From NCBI GenBank assembly GCA_031409495.1, contig JANNXI010000189.1, positions 1 to 45,375 on the forward strand: 45,375 nucleotides of DNA, written 5' to 3'. This document shows, piece after piece, positions 24,906 to 33,798 of the stretch. This DNA comes from JANMDR01 sp031409495 (GTDB lineage Bacteria; Pseudomonadota; Gammaproteobacteria; Burkholderiales; Usitatibacteraceae). A program made the translations under genes and the position numbers. The notes under the pieces are model-generated. The model ran no database searches and was not told the origin of the DNA. It saw nothing but the letters and a program-made list of their open reading frames with translations. Every line of letters begins with the position of its first letter. The stretch's first letter is position 1.

Positions 24906-26690
24906 TTATTTGGGTCTCTTTGTTTCATCAATATCCATAAACAACCACGGCGCATTAAAAATGGGGTGTTTGGTGTAGCCCACCACCCACGGATGCCAAA
25001 TTTCTGAGCGAATTCGATGGGTGTGCGGAATCCACGGAACGTATACTGCCAAGATACGATTCATTTCCCAATAAAGCTTGTTACGCTCTGGCGACGGTGG
25101 CATTTTGCGTGCGGCTTCATAAAGCCTATCAAATTCAGCATTTTTAAACCGCGCATCATTGCTGGAACCAATATTGCCACCGTATAAATTTTGCAAGAAA
25201 TTCTCGGCATCAGGATAGTCCCCACTCCACGCCAATTGCCACATAGATAATTTACCGGCTTTGGATTCTTTATTGAGTTCCGGCCAGCGCCCCTTGCGTA
25301 CTTCATAGCGAATACCGATAGCATCCATGCACTTTTTCCACAATTCATCGAACTGCTTATAAATATTAGTCGGTTCACTCGCCATATTTAGCACCAATGG
25401 GGAACCATCGGGCTTTAAGCGATAGCCGTCTTTATCGCGCTTGGTAAAGCCATAAAGGTCGAGCAAAGCATTGGCCTTAGCCGGATTGTATTGGGCGCTC
25501 GGGTTAATAAATTTTGGGTCGAAACCTTCAACCCCCGGCGGAATGGGCGATTGCGCGGCCACCGCCCCGCCGTTGCGCACCAACATAATTTCTTCTTGGG
25601 TGTTGTAGGCCAGCCAAATCGCGCGACGCAGCGCAATTTGGCTGGGTTGGATACCGCCGAGCATTGGGTTATCCATATTGAAATAGCTGTAAACCAAATC
25701 CATTTCCACAAACCGCTCACCCACCATGCCGCGCTTCGTCATGTAAGGCGCTAATTTGCCGTTGGGAAACGCGCTGCCCGCAAACTCGGTGGGCGCATTG
25801 GCATAGTCGGTATCGCCGTTTAAAAACGTCAACCAACGTGGTTGCGATTCTTCTACCACGGTAATTTCTACGCGCTGAATTTGCGGCAACTTTTTACCCT
25901 TCATTTCGCGATAAATGTTTTGGCTGGCAGGCTCGTCGGTCGGCTGCGCATCGTAGTAGTGATCACGATAGTTCGGGTTTGCCGTCAAAACCATCCGGCT
26001 CGAGCGCGCCCAATCTTTCAAAACAAACGGCCCCGTGCCGACCGGATGCGCGCCCGGGTCAGCCAGATAAGCTTCCACTACTTCACGGGCGATACCGCCT
26101 AATTGCACGGTGGCAAACACATATAAAAAGTTGTAATCCGTTTGGGTTAAATGCACCCGCAAGGTATACCTGTCGGGCGTTTCCAGCCCCACAATGGGGG
26201 CATCGTAATCAAATTTACCCGCCTTTTTAGCCGCCGTCATGGCCGCATCGCCACCCACAATTTTGCCTTCAACATACCAAAGCCAGCCAGATTTTAGCTG
26301 CGGATCGTAGAGCCGGCGAATGGCGTAGGCGTAATCAGCTGAAGTGAGCTCGCGCTTTTTGCCTTTAAACACGGGGTCATCAGCAAAATAAATACCCGGG
26401 CGAACTTTAAAGGTATAAACCGCCCCGTTTTCTGATACTTCAGGCATGGCAACCGCCGTGTTGGCGATAAGCTTAGCAGGACGGGCTAAATGATCGTAAG
26501 TGAGTAGCGGATCAAAGATCGCTTCGTTGATGGTGTTGGAATAAAGGTCGGTAGCTTTAGCGGGATCGAAAGTAGTTTCGGCGGAAAGCATCGACCAGCG
26601 GATGGTTTTGACGGGATCGGGGTCGGCGTGGGCTGTTTGCAGGGAGCAAACTAATATGAGGACACCAAGTAAATACAAGCTTCTGGACAT
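24906..26690 (-). CDS. Family-5 extracellular solute-binding protein (paralogue 3 of 4)
   Basis: 594 residues with a GAAGG site before ATG. A clear Sec signal peptide (MSRSLYLLGVLILVCSLQTAHA) is cut after AHA. It shares the same landmarks as its paralogues: AETTFDPAKATDLYSNTIN, LLTYDHLARPAKLI, AHPVGTGPFVLKDWARSSRMVL, YFNMDNPMLGGIQPSQIALRRA and GDYPDAENFLQNLYGGN. Periplasmic ligand capture for the same permease/ATPase set is inferred from position. Upstream it is separated from paralogue 2 by the GIY-YIG pseudogene and a MITE-like element. Confidence 0.92.
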   Translation of the reverse strand: MSRSLYLLGVLILVCSLQTAHADPDPVKTIRWSMLSAETTFDPAKATDLYSNTINEAIFDPLLTYDHLARPAKLIANTAVAMPEVSENGAVYTFKVRPGIYFADDPVFKGKKRELTSADYAYAIRRLYDPQLKSGWLWYVEGKIVGGDAAMTAAKKAGKFDYDAPIVGLETPDRYTLRVHLTQTDYNFLYVFATVQLGGIAREVVEAYLADPGAHPVGTGPFVLKDWARSSRMVLTANPNYRDHYYDAQPTDEPASQNIYREMKGKKLPQIQRVEITVVEESQPRWLTFLNGDTDYANAPTEFAGSAFPNGKLAPYMTKRGMVGERFVEMDLVYSYFNMDNPMLGGIQPSQIALRRAIWLAYNTQEEIMLVRNGGAVAAQSPIPPGVEGFDPKFINPSAQYNPAKANALLDLYGFTKRDKDGYRLKPDGSPLVLNMASEPTNIYKQFDELWKKCMDAIGIRYEVRKGRWPELNKESKAGKLSMWQLAWSGDYPDAENFLQNLYGGNIGSSNDARFKNAEFDRLYEAARKMPPSPERNKLYWEMNRILAVYVPWIPHTHRIRSEIWHPWVVGYTKHPIFNAPWLFMDIDETKRPK

Positions 26691-26742
26691 AACCTTCGCA
26701 CCTTACTGTGTATGAAAATTTCTGAGCTTCCAACTAAACAAC

Positions 26743-26853
26743 GCCGTCATTCCAGCGCAGGCTGGAATCCAGTCCACCCACCAACACTTTAATTCGGCTG
26801 CAATAAAAGTGATTTTGTATGGACTGGATCCTAGCCTGCGCTGGGATGACAGC
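26743..26853. mobile_element. MITE-like element with 34-bp imperfect terminal inverted repeats
   Basis: The left end (26743-26776, beginning GCCGTCATTCCAGCGCAGGC) and the inverted right end (26820-26853) agree at 30 of 34 positions. Between them are 43 bases with no coding capacity. The type (GTCATTCC...GGAATCCAG ends, about 110 bp) is a common small repeat in proteobacteria. It lies in the gap between binding-protein genes 2 and 3. A related single end is at 39305-39334. Confidence 0.75.
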
Positions 26854-26914
26854 GCCCGCTTAAGACGGTCAGTGAACAATTGCGAGATCAACCATTTACC
26901 GCCGCTGGCAAAAC

Positions 26915-27202
26915 TCATAAAATCCCGTCATACAAATCTTTCCAGTCCGGATTCATTTCTTCGATCAGACTTAGTTTCCACAATCGCGTCTACGCCTTAA
27001 TATTTTTCTCACGCCCGATTGCAGATTGCATCACTTCACGCACTTCGTACCACACCAAACTATGAACGCCGTATTGGTTACTAAACCCCTGCACCACATC
27101 ATTTTTGTGCTGCCACACCCGTTTGATCAAATCCGACGTTACACCTACATAGAGGGTGCCATTCCGTTCACTCGCAAGAATATAAACACACAGCTACTTC
27201 AC
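26915..27202 (-). pseudogene. GIY-YIG nuclease superfamily (YhbQ-like) with two in-frame amber codons
   Basis: From GTG 27202 to TGA at 26915-26917 one frame gives the complete GIY-YIG domain: L-C-V-Y-I-L-A-S, GTLYVGVTSDLIKRVWQHK, YGVHSLVWYEV, GREKNIKA, and WKLSLIEEMNPDWKDLYDG. TAG interrupts it at codon 3 (27194-27196, probably CAG before) and again after NIKA (26990-26992, where Trp is usual). There is no frameshift. Without the ambers it would be a full 95-residue protein, three bases after the stop of binding-protein gene 2. Most likely recently inactivated; suppression is possible but unsupported. Confidence 0.8.
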
Positions 27203-27204
27203 CC

Positions 27205-29079
27205 CTACTCCACCTTTTTCCCCAAATCGATATCCACATACTTCCAAGCCGCCCTAAACACCGGGTGCCGCGTGTGCCCTATCACCCATGGGTAGCTCAT
27301 GTCTGTAACGAGCCGGTGCGCACCCATTTTCCACGGTGCATACACTGCGGCCAAGCGATTCATTTGCTTATACATATCTGCACGCTCAGGGCCGGGTGTG
27401 GTGGCTTTGGCTTTCTCGAATAAATCGTTGAATGCAGGTAGATCAAAGCGGGAGTGATTGGCTTGACCGCCATTGGGTCCATAGAGCATTACATAAAAGG
27501 CTTCGCCATCGGGATACATGCCGCCCCACCCTAAACGCCAGCTCATGAGTTTTCCGGCCTTGGATTCTTTTAGTAGATCAGGCCATTTGGCTTTCTTAAA
27601 TTGGATATCGATGCCGATGGCATCCATACATTTTTTCCATAGCTCGTCGTATTTTTTGCTACGCTGGTCGGGTGCTGAGCCCTGTACTAGTACGAATTTT
27701 GCACCATCTGGCGCTTCGCGATAGCCGTCACCGTCAAGGTCGATGTAACCATATAAATCTAGCAGTGCGCGGGCTTGGGCGGGGTTGTAGTCGGATGCGG
27801 CAGTTCTGAAGTTTTCGTCGTAGCCAAATGCGCCGGGGCCTATCGGGCTTTTGGCCTCAACACCTTGATTTTTTAGTACCACGCTCACTTCTTCGGCGTT
27901 GTTGTAGCCCAAAATCATGGCGCGTCGTAGTGCTACTTTTTCTGGGCTGTAGCCGCCTACTTGCGGGTGCTTCATACCAAAATAGGCGTAGGTAATTTCC
28001 ATCGCGGCTACTTGGTCTATCTGCATGCCTTGCTTGGTTAAGCGTTTTGATACCTTGCCATTGGGAAACGCGATATTTGAAAAATCATTAGGCACTTTAT
28101 CAATGAAGTCATGTTCGCCATTTAAAAACGCTAACCAACGCGGCTGGTCTTCTTCGATGATCGAAATTTCAATCTTACCGATCATGGGCAGTCGCTTGCC
28201 TTTGTTGGCCTTCAATATCGCTTGGCGGTAGGCATCATCTGGCGCTGGCTTTGCGTCAAAATATTCTTCCCTAAAATTCGGGTTGGGCTCTAATGAAATG
28301 CGGTTGCCGCGCTTCCACATAGTCAGTTTGTATGGTCCCGTACCGACGGGGTGCGCCATGATGTCATCGCCATATTTTTCTACAACTTCACGGGCAACGA
28401 TAGCCGCGCAATTGGTGGAGGCTAGGCGATACATAAAGTTGTAATACGGTGCAACTAACTTTATTTTTAGCACATAGCGGCTTACATATTCAAAGCCTGC
28501 AATGGGCGCGTCATAATCAAATTTATTGGCTTTATTCTGGCGTTCGGCAAATTCATCCATGCCGACAATCAGTGTTGCCATTAAATATTGATTGGGCGAC
28601 TTTGTTTTAGCATCGAATAAGCGTTTGATGGAATACGCAATGTCGGCGGCAACTAATTCGCGCTTCTTGCCGTTAAATGCAGCGTCATCATTAAAATAAA
28701 TACCGGGCTTTACTTCTAGGGTGTAAGTGCGCCCGTCCGCGCTTATATCAGGCATGCGTACCAGCACATTGGGCTTTAACGTGGCTGGGCGTGCTAAGTA
28801 ATCATAGGTAAGCGGGTTATCAAAAATTTGCTCGTTAACAATGCTTGAATACCAATCCGAAATTTGCGCTGGATCAAAGCCCGTTTCGGCAATTTCAAAC
28901 GCGTAGCGCAATATCTTCTTAGGGTCTGGCGTGTGTGGCTTTCCGGTCAAAATAATGCTTGTAGATTCCTTATGTTCCCGCAAGGGGACTACCTTCGGGT
29001 TGTCAGGCTTCTCCAAGGCATTGGCAAAGCTAAAATGTGCGGCCAGCAGTAAGCTACATGCGATCAATGAGCGCAACAT
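27205..29079 (-). CDS. Family-5 extracellular solute-binding protein (paralogue 2 of 4)
   Basis: 624 residues. Signal peptide MLRSLIACSLLLAAHFSFANA. Before the conserved core it has an extra 35-residue linker (LEKPDNPKVVPLREHKESTS...) that the paralogues lack. The core has AETGFDPAQISDWYSSIVNEQIF, AHPVGTGPYKLTMWKRGNRISL, YFGMKHPQVGGYSPEKVALRRA and GMYPDGEAFYVMLYGPNGG. It begins 12 bases after paralogue 1's stop, so the two are cotranscribed. Ligand unknown. Confidence 0.92.
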   Translation of the reverse strand: MLRSLIACSLLLAAHFSFANALEKPDNPKVVPLREHKESTSIILTGKPHTPDPKKILRYAFEIAETGFDPAQISDWYSSIVNEQIFDNPLTYDYLARPATLKPNVLVRMPDISADGRTYTLEVKPGIYFNDDAAFNGKKRELVAADIAYSIKRLFDAKTKSPNQYLMATLIVGMDEFAERQNKANKFDYDAPIAGFEYVSRYVLKIKLVAPYYNFMYRLASTNCAAIVAREVVEKYGDDIMAHPVGTGPYKLTMWKRGNRISLEPNPNFREEYFDAKPAPDDAYRQAILKANKGKRLPMIGKIEISIIEEDQPRWLAFLNGEHDFIDKVPNDFSNIAFPNGKVSKRLTKQGMQIDQVAAMEITYAYFGMKHPQVGGYSPEKVALRRAMILGYNNAEEVSVVLKNQGVEAKSPIGPGAFGYDENFRTAASDYNPAQARALLDLYGYIDLDGDGYREAPDGAKFVLVQGSAPDQRSKKYDELWKKCMDAIGIDIQFKKAKWPDLLKESKAGKLMSWRLGWGGMYPDGEAFYVMLYGPNGGQANHSRFDLPAFNDLFEKAKATTPGPERADMYKQMNRLAAVYAPWKMGAHRLVTDMSYPWVIGHTRHPVFRAAWKYVDIDLGKKVE

Positions 29080-29091
29080 GATAAACCCCGC

Positions 29092-30915
29092 CTACTTTTT
29101 AGAGGCGAGTAGCGCTTGATCAATATCGATATAGCGCCAAAACGGCTGGCTTTGCACCGGTGGGCGGCGGAAATTGAGTACCCACGGATACCAAAGGTCA
29201 GTCAGAATGCGATGGGTATTGATTTTAGAGGGTGCATAGGCTGCTAAAATCTTCGTCATTTCTTGGTATATTTTGGTGCGCTCAGGTGAGTGCTGCAACA
29301 CCTGCGCTTTTAGGTATAAGGCATCGTAAGCCGCGGATTTAAAATTTGAACGGTTGCCTTTAAAGCCTGCGTTTGGGCCGTAGAACGTAGTGAGCCAAGT
29401 ATCGGCATCGGGGGCGGACGCGGAACCTCCAAGCTGCCATACCTGTAATTTACCGGCGTTCGATTCTTTTAATAAATCAGGCCACTTGGCTTTTCGCACC
29501 GTAAACCGCACTTTAATATCGTCCATGCTGCGCTTCCACAGCTCATCAATTTGCTTATCGCGCGCGGTGGGCGTGGAGTTGAATTTAAACGTTAACTCGC
29601 TACCATCGGGCATGGTGCGATAGCCGTCCGCGCCCACTTTGTAGCCATACATATCTAACAAAGCGTTGGCTTTGGCTGGGTTGTATTCGCCCATTGCGGT
29701 TTTAAAATTGGGGTCATAGCCCGCCACACCTGGGCTGTAGGGCGTATGTGCTGCAATGGCTTGGTTTTTACGGATAATCTTAATTTCATCCTCGGTTTTG
29801 TAAGCCAAGGTGAACGCACGCCGTAGCGCCACTTTCTCTGGCGTGTAGCCACCTACCATCGGGTCGTTCATATTGAAATACGCGTAAGTTAAATCTAGCG
29901 CGGGCAGCTGCGCCATTTGAATCCCGTCTTTTTTCAGAAACGCAGCCAGCTGATTGTTTGGCACGTATACATTGGCAAATGCTTCTGCCATACGCCATAA
30001 AAAATCATGCTCACCGTTGCTAAAGGCCAGCGTGCGCGGCTGGTCTTCTTCAATTACCGACATCTCAACCCGGTCAAGTATCGGCAGTCGTTTGCCCTTT
30101 AAGCGCGCCAAAATAGCTTGGCCTTCAACGTCATCCGCATTAGGTTTAGCGTCAAAATACTCTTCTCGGTAGTTTGGATTTTTTTCAAACTCGAGTTTTG
30201 AAGCGCGCTTCCATTTGGCCAAGCGATAAGGCCCCGTGCCGACTGGATGGCTACCAATATCGTCGCCGTATTTTTCCACAACTTCACGCGCAACCGCGCA
30301 AGCCACTCGACAATCGGCGAGGTTAAATATAAACGTTCCGCTTGGCTCATTAATCTTAATTTGTAGCGTAAAGCGATCGAGCGCCTGCAGCCCTTCCATC
30401 GGGTTATCGTAGTTAAATTTGCCGCTTTTGCGGGCGCTAGCAATTTCGGCTTTAGCACCGACTATGGCGTCTTCAACCTCCGCCAGCAAGGGCGCGGACA
30501 ACTTCGGATCCATCAATCGCTTCATTGAAAATATGAAGTCTGCGGCAACAAGTTCGCGCTTTTTTCCGTTAAACGCGGGATCGTCAGCAAAGTGAATGCC
30601 GGGCTTTATCTTCATGGTGTAGGTTTTGCCGTCAGCCGAAATTTCCGGCATGCCCACCAACACGCTAGATTGCAGCTGCAATGGCCGCGCGAGGTAATCA
30701 TAATCAAGCAACGCATCAAAAATATTGGCGTTGATGATGTTGGAATAAAGGTCACTTACCTTTTGCGGGTCAAGCGATGATTCAGCTGTTTCAATAGCAT
30801 AGCGAAATACTTTTTTAGCGGGTGCAGTTGATTGGGCTTGCGCGGTGGCGCACAGCGTTGCACTTACAATGGCTAAAAAACTGAATTTAATCAGTGGCAT
30901 AAGCGGATTCAACAT
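29092..30915 (-). CDS. Family-5 extracellular solute-binding protein (paralogue 1 of 4)
   Basis: 607 residues from ATG 30915, which has AAAGGAAAA upstream; the longer frame lacks a ribosome site. Signal peptide MLNPLMPLIKFSFLAIVSAT...AQA. Landmarks: AESSLDPQKVSDLYSNIIN, LLDYDYLARPLQLQ, SHPVGTGPYRLAKWKRASKLEF, YFNMNDPMVGGYTPEKVALRRA and SAPDADTWLTTFYGPNAG. It is the first gene of the transport locus, so the promoter should lie in 30916-31050. Confidence 0.92.
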   Translation of the reverse strand: MLNPLMPLIKFSFLAIVSATLCATAQAQSTAPAKKVFRYAIETAESSLDPQKVSDLYSNIINANIFDALLDYDYLARPLQLQSSVLVGMPEISADGKTYTMKIKPGIHFADDPAFNGKKRELVAADFIFSMKRLMDPKLSAPLLAEVEDAIVGAKAEIASARKSGKFNYDNPMEGLQALDRFTLQIKINEPSGTFIFNLADCRVACAVAREVVEKYGDDIGSHPVGTGPYRLAKWKRASKLEFEKNPNYREEYFDAKPNADDVEGQAILARLKGKRLPILDRVEMSVIEEDQPRTLAFSNGEHDFLWRMAEAFANVYVPNNQLAAFLKKDGIQMAQLPALDLTYAYFNMNDPMVGGYTPEKVALRRAFTLAYKTEDEIKIIRKNQAIAAHTPYSPGVAGYDPNFKTAMGEYNPAKANALLDMYGYKVGADGYRTMPDGSELTFKFNSTPTARDKQIDELWKRSMDDIKVRFTVRKAKWPDLLKESNAGKLQVWQLGGSASAPDADTWLTTFYGPNAGFKGNRSNFKSAAYDALYLKAQVLQHSPERTKIYQEMTKILAAYAPSKINTHRILTDLWYPWVLNFRRPPVQSQPFWRYIDIDQALLASKK

Positions 30916-31050
30916 GAGTTTTCCTTTTACGACGCGCGCTGATAGCAAAGCCTGCTGCACCGCACAAATTTATATTGCTCAAACTATAACCGATGCGGGC
31001 TGCAGATTGCATTAAGGGCACCCCTAAAAATTCAATTTTCTAAGTTAGGC

Positions 31051-31216
31051 TAGTAGCCTGTCGGACTATGGCAATCGGAAGCAAAATTTGGCTGCGCCAT
31101 AGCAGATTTTGCTGATTTTTTACGTCAATATCGAGCATATTGACTCAAAAATCGGTGAAATATGGGACGCGCAGGCGGATTTTGAGCCAATTTAGCTATA
31201 GTCCGACAGGCTGCTA
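31051..31216. mobile_element. 166-bp foldback/MITE-like element in the 30916-31320 gap
   Basis: Terminal repeats TAGTAGCCTGTCGGACTATG (plus GC, 31051-31072) and the inverted 31195-31216 agree at 20 of 22. The exact centre carries a second inverted repeat: TCAATAT, CGAGC, ATATTGA (31125-31143), flanked by GATTTTT and AAAAATC. The whole unit therefore folds on itself. It has no reading frame. The 405-base gap otherwise holds only the presumed promoter of the transport locus and about 100 bases downstream of the glycosyltransferase in which I see nothing. Confidence 0.75.
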
Positions 31217-31320
31217 GGCGCCATCGACAAATTTTGACGACACATAGGCTTGGTATAGAGGGGGAAAATTTTCGTCAGCAACAACCCATCACGACGAAAA
31301 ATGGATTTTTAAAGGTACCC

Positions 31321-32349
31321 TTAAAGGTATCTTGTCGCCGGTAATTTCAGGAATGCATTCCTTACCTCTTCTACGGTGATATCGGCGACATCCAAGGTCG
31401 ATTTTTGCAGCAATTGATACGGGACGCCCCAAGGCCGCCAGCGTTGTGCATCGGATTTACCAAACATACATACAATCGGTTTACCCAAGCCCGCTGCGAT
31501 GTGCATCGCTCCGCCGTCGGCACAAATTACGATATCGGCTGCGTTTAAGTTATCAATTAGATCACGCAGGACAGCCGTGGGCACCGGCTTTATGCGGATT
31601 GGCGGGCTTGTGCTTTCAAGTACCGCCAATATTTGTGCAGCTTTTTCATCATCACCCGGATGATGCGCATTCTCGGCCGCACCGGGCGACCAAAATAGTA
31701 AAAATTCAACATTTTCTGTCGCATTCAATTGCTTCGCTAGTGCAATAAAGTTGTCTGCAGACCAGCGCTGGCTGGGCTTGCGCGCGCTTATGTGAAGTGC
31801 AACTTGGCGCCTATCGACCGCTTCACTTTGCGTTAGCGCCGCCACAACGCGGCACCGTGGAGGGGCTACTGCATCACCACCGAGCAAGCTCTGCAAGCCA
31901 TGTACAAATTCAGCCGTACACAAAGCATTATTTTGCGGTAAGTGCCGATCCAATCCAGTGTGCTCGCCCGCCTGACTAGCAAAGCCAATAATTTTCTTAC
32001 CGCGCACACAAAAAGTAAGCACGGAGGCAAAACGCACCAGACCACGCGAATATTCTGGCTCGGCCAAAACGACGGTATCAAAGCGCTTTTTAGCTAACTT
32101 AAATATGGTAGAGATGCGTTTAAATAGGGCATCTATAGAGTTCTGTCCAGCTTCTAAATGTTTGGCTTTGGTGTAAAAAAATACTTCATTTACATCATCA
32201 TTACCCGCCAGCACTGGTGCGTTATAGCTATTTACGTAAGTTGCAATGTAGGCATCGGGAAACTGGTGCCGCAGTGTGCGCAACAGGGGGGTGGCGCATA
32301 CCAAATCGCCAATGTTTTCACGTTGGATGATTAAAATGCGTTTTGCCAC
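31321..32349 (-). CDS. Glycosyltransferase family 9 (heptosyltransferase-like)
   Basis: 342 residues starting MAKRILIIQRENIGDLVCATPLLRTL, the typical GT9 N-terminus. The C-terminal domain has LHISARKPSQRWSADNFIALAKQL and the nucleotide-sugar site VICADGGAMHIAAGLGKPIVCMFGKSDAQRWRPWG. GT9 enzymes add heptose or related sugars during LPS core synthesis on the inner membrane. It starts 9 bases after the O-antigen ligase gene, consistent with an LPS operon. Residues around 72-81 (DALFKRISTI) are encoded by a copy of the 29-bp palindrome. Confidence 0.9.
   Translation of the reverse strand: MAKRILIIQRENIGDLVCATPLLRTLRHQFPDAYIATYVNSYNAPVLAGNDDVNEVFFYTKAKHLEAGQNSIDALFKRISTIFKLAKKRFDTVVLAEPEYSRGLVRFASVLTFCVRGKKIIGFASQAGEHTGLDRHLPQNNALCTAEFVHGLQSLLGGDAVAPPRCRVVAALTQSEAVDRRQVALHISARKPSQRWSADNFIALAKQLNATENVEFLLFWSPGAAENAHHPGDDEKAAQILAVLESTSPPIRIKPVPTAVLRDLIDNLNAADIVICADGGAMHIAAGLGKPIVCMFGKSDAQRWRPWGVPYQLLQKSTLDVADITVEEVRNAFLKLPATRYL
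32109..32137. repeat. Copy of the 29-bp palindrome inside the GT9 coding sequence
   Basis: TAGAGATGCGTTT (8 of 13), centre AAA, TAGGGCATCTATA (11 of 13). It is in frame with the glycosyltransferase and encodes part of DALFKRIST. It is more diverged than the intergenic copies, so an ancient insertion or chance similarity are both possible. Confidence 0.45.
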
Positions 32350-32358
32350 GGTGCGCCC

Positions 32359-33699
32359 CTACTTCCAGACGATGCGCCAGCGTGGAATACTCGGCTGGAG
32401 TTTTAAACGCCGCGCGCTCAGCCAAACGCCGAGCAAAATCATGCAAAACACGCCATTTTCAGTTTGTAATGTGGTGTTAAACAAGCCAACAAAAGCGGTA
32501 GCAGTAAGCCCGGACACCGCCCCTACCCAAATTATCCACACCAAGGCTGCGGGTTCAGACTCCCCTGTTTTTGCTTCCAACTGCCAGCGCGGCATGTAGC
32601 GCGCCACACTAATAAACCACGCTAAAAATAGCGCTAACACCACACTTAAACCCACCGCGCCACGTTCTGCGAGCGTGTTGAAATAGATGCTGTGGGCGTG
32701 GTCAGAGCCAAAATCAGCCGTCGGCTCATATTTACGGCCTTGATTTGCTCGCCACTGCTTAAAAATTGGCGTATGAATTTGCGAAAAATTGCCAGTACCA
32801 ATGCCAAAAGCCGGATATTCGCGAAACGCTGTCATTGCCCGCGACCATAAAAAATCACGGTTGGCGAGCATATTGTTGTGCTCCACATTGCGATTATGCT
32901 TTTGCAACATCCACGGCGGTGAGACCCACATTGCGCCAGCGGCAACGACCGTTGCCAAGGCCAATAAGCCAATCGGTAGCTTTGAGCGCCAAGCAGCACT
33001 CATACAAATAATTACGCCCAGTACCAAGGCTGCTAGCACCGCAATACGGCTGGCGCCAATCAACAACCCGGCCGCGAATGCACCGACGCAAAACAGAAAA
33101 AACCATCGCCACGCCCGAAGCTTTATAGCAGCACCAGTGGCCTCACGTGGCGTGAGAAAACTAACTAGCATGAACGCGATGGCCACACCAAAAGCCATGA
33201 CCAAATAGACGGCAGAATGGTTCACATGGCCCACTGAATGCAGCTCAAGCTGCTTCGAGGCACCCAATGCCATTTCGACCCCTCCTAAGCCGAGCGCAAA
33301 CAGGGCACCAACCATGCCGGAAAGCAGAATAATTTTCAATTGAGTTAGTGAAAAATCGCTGCGCGACAGTACCCAGCCCACGCCTACAAAACGCAGAATA
33401 TCGCGAATACCGCGCCATTCGTTATGATGAATTGGCGCCATGATGGCAACGATGACGGGAAGGGATACAAGACCTAAAAATATGCTGTCCCAAGTGCGCC
33501 AAGGTCCGCCAAAATTGCGCGTCTTCAGCCGGTTAAATAGCCAAACTAGGCCCACTAGCGCACAAAATAAATTCTTCGGCATTTCTACAACGGGCACCAC
33601 AAATGCCAGTATGACGATTAAGCGAAATTCTAGTAAATTGGCTGCAGCACTCAAGGTGCTAGACGACGCGGAAGGGGTTACTGATTGAATGGCCGACAT
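32359..33699 (-). CDS. O-antigen ligase family membrane protein (WaaL/Wzy-like)
   Basis: 446 residues from ATG 33699 (MSAIQSVTPSASSSTL); an earlier in-frame start is ignored. About ten to twelve TM helices. A periplasmic loop contains NMLANRDFLWSRAMTAFREYPAFGIGTGNF and then DHAHSIYFNTLAERGAVGLSVV, the Wzy_C motif region with the conserved His of O-antigen ligases. It ligates or polymerises O-antigen on lipid A-core; which of the two cannot be decided. It is followed by the GT9 gene and is divergent from fabI. Confidence 0.88.
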   Translation of the reverse strand: MSAIQSVTPSASSSTLSAAANLLEFRLIVILAFVVPVVEMPKNLFCALVGLVWLFNRLKTRNFGGPWRTWDSIFLGLVSLPVIVAIMAPIHHNEWRGIRDILRFVGVGWVLSRSDFSLTQLKIILLSGMVGALFALGLGGVEMALGASKQLELHSVGHVNHSAVYLVMAFGVAIAFMLVSFLTPREATGAAIKLRAWRWFFLFCVGAFAAGLLIGASRIAVLAALVLGVIICMSAAWRSKLPIGLLALATVVAAGAMWVSPPWMLQKHNRNVEHNNMLANRDFLWSRAMTAFREYPAFGIGTGNFSQIHTPIFKQWRANQGRKYEPTADFGSDHAHSIYFNTLAERGAVGLSVVLALFLAWFISVARYMPRWQLEAKTGESEPAALVWIIWVGAVSGLTATAFVGLFNTTLQTENGVFCMILLGVWLSARRLKLQPSIPRWRIVWK

Positions 33700-33798
33700 T
33701 TTAAAGTTTTTGTGATTGGGAAAACTGCAGTTAAGGGGCAAATCGTACCATGCGCACTTCGCACGATATACTTATGCCATTACTTTTGGAGGATACAA

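Noticed and set aside
26990..27196. Pyrrolysine or other amber recoding in the GIY-YIG frame
   Set aside because: No pyl genes or suppressor are visible in the window, and the TAG at a usual Trp position is better explained by mutation.
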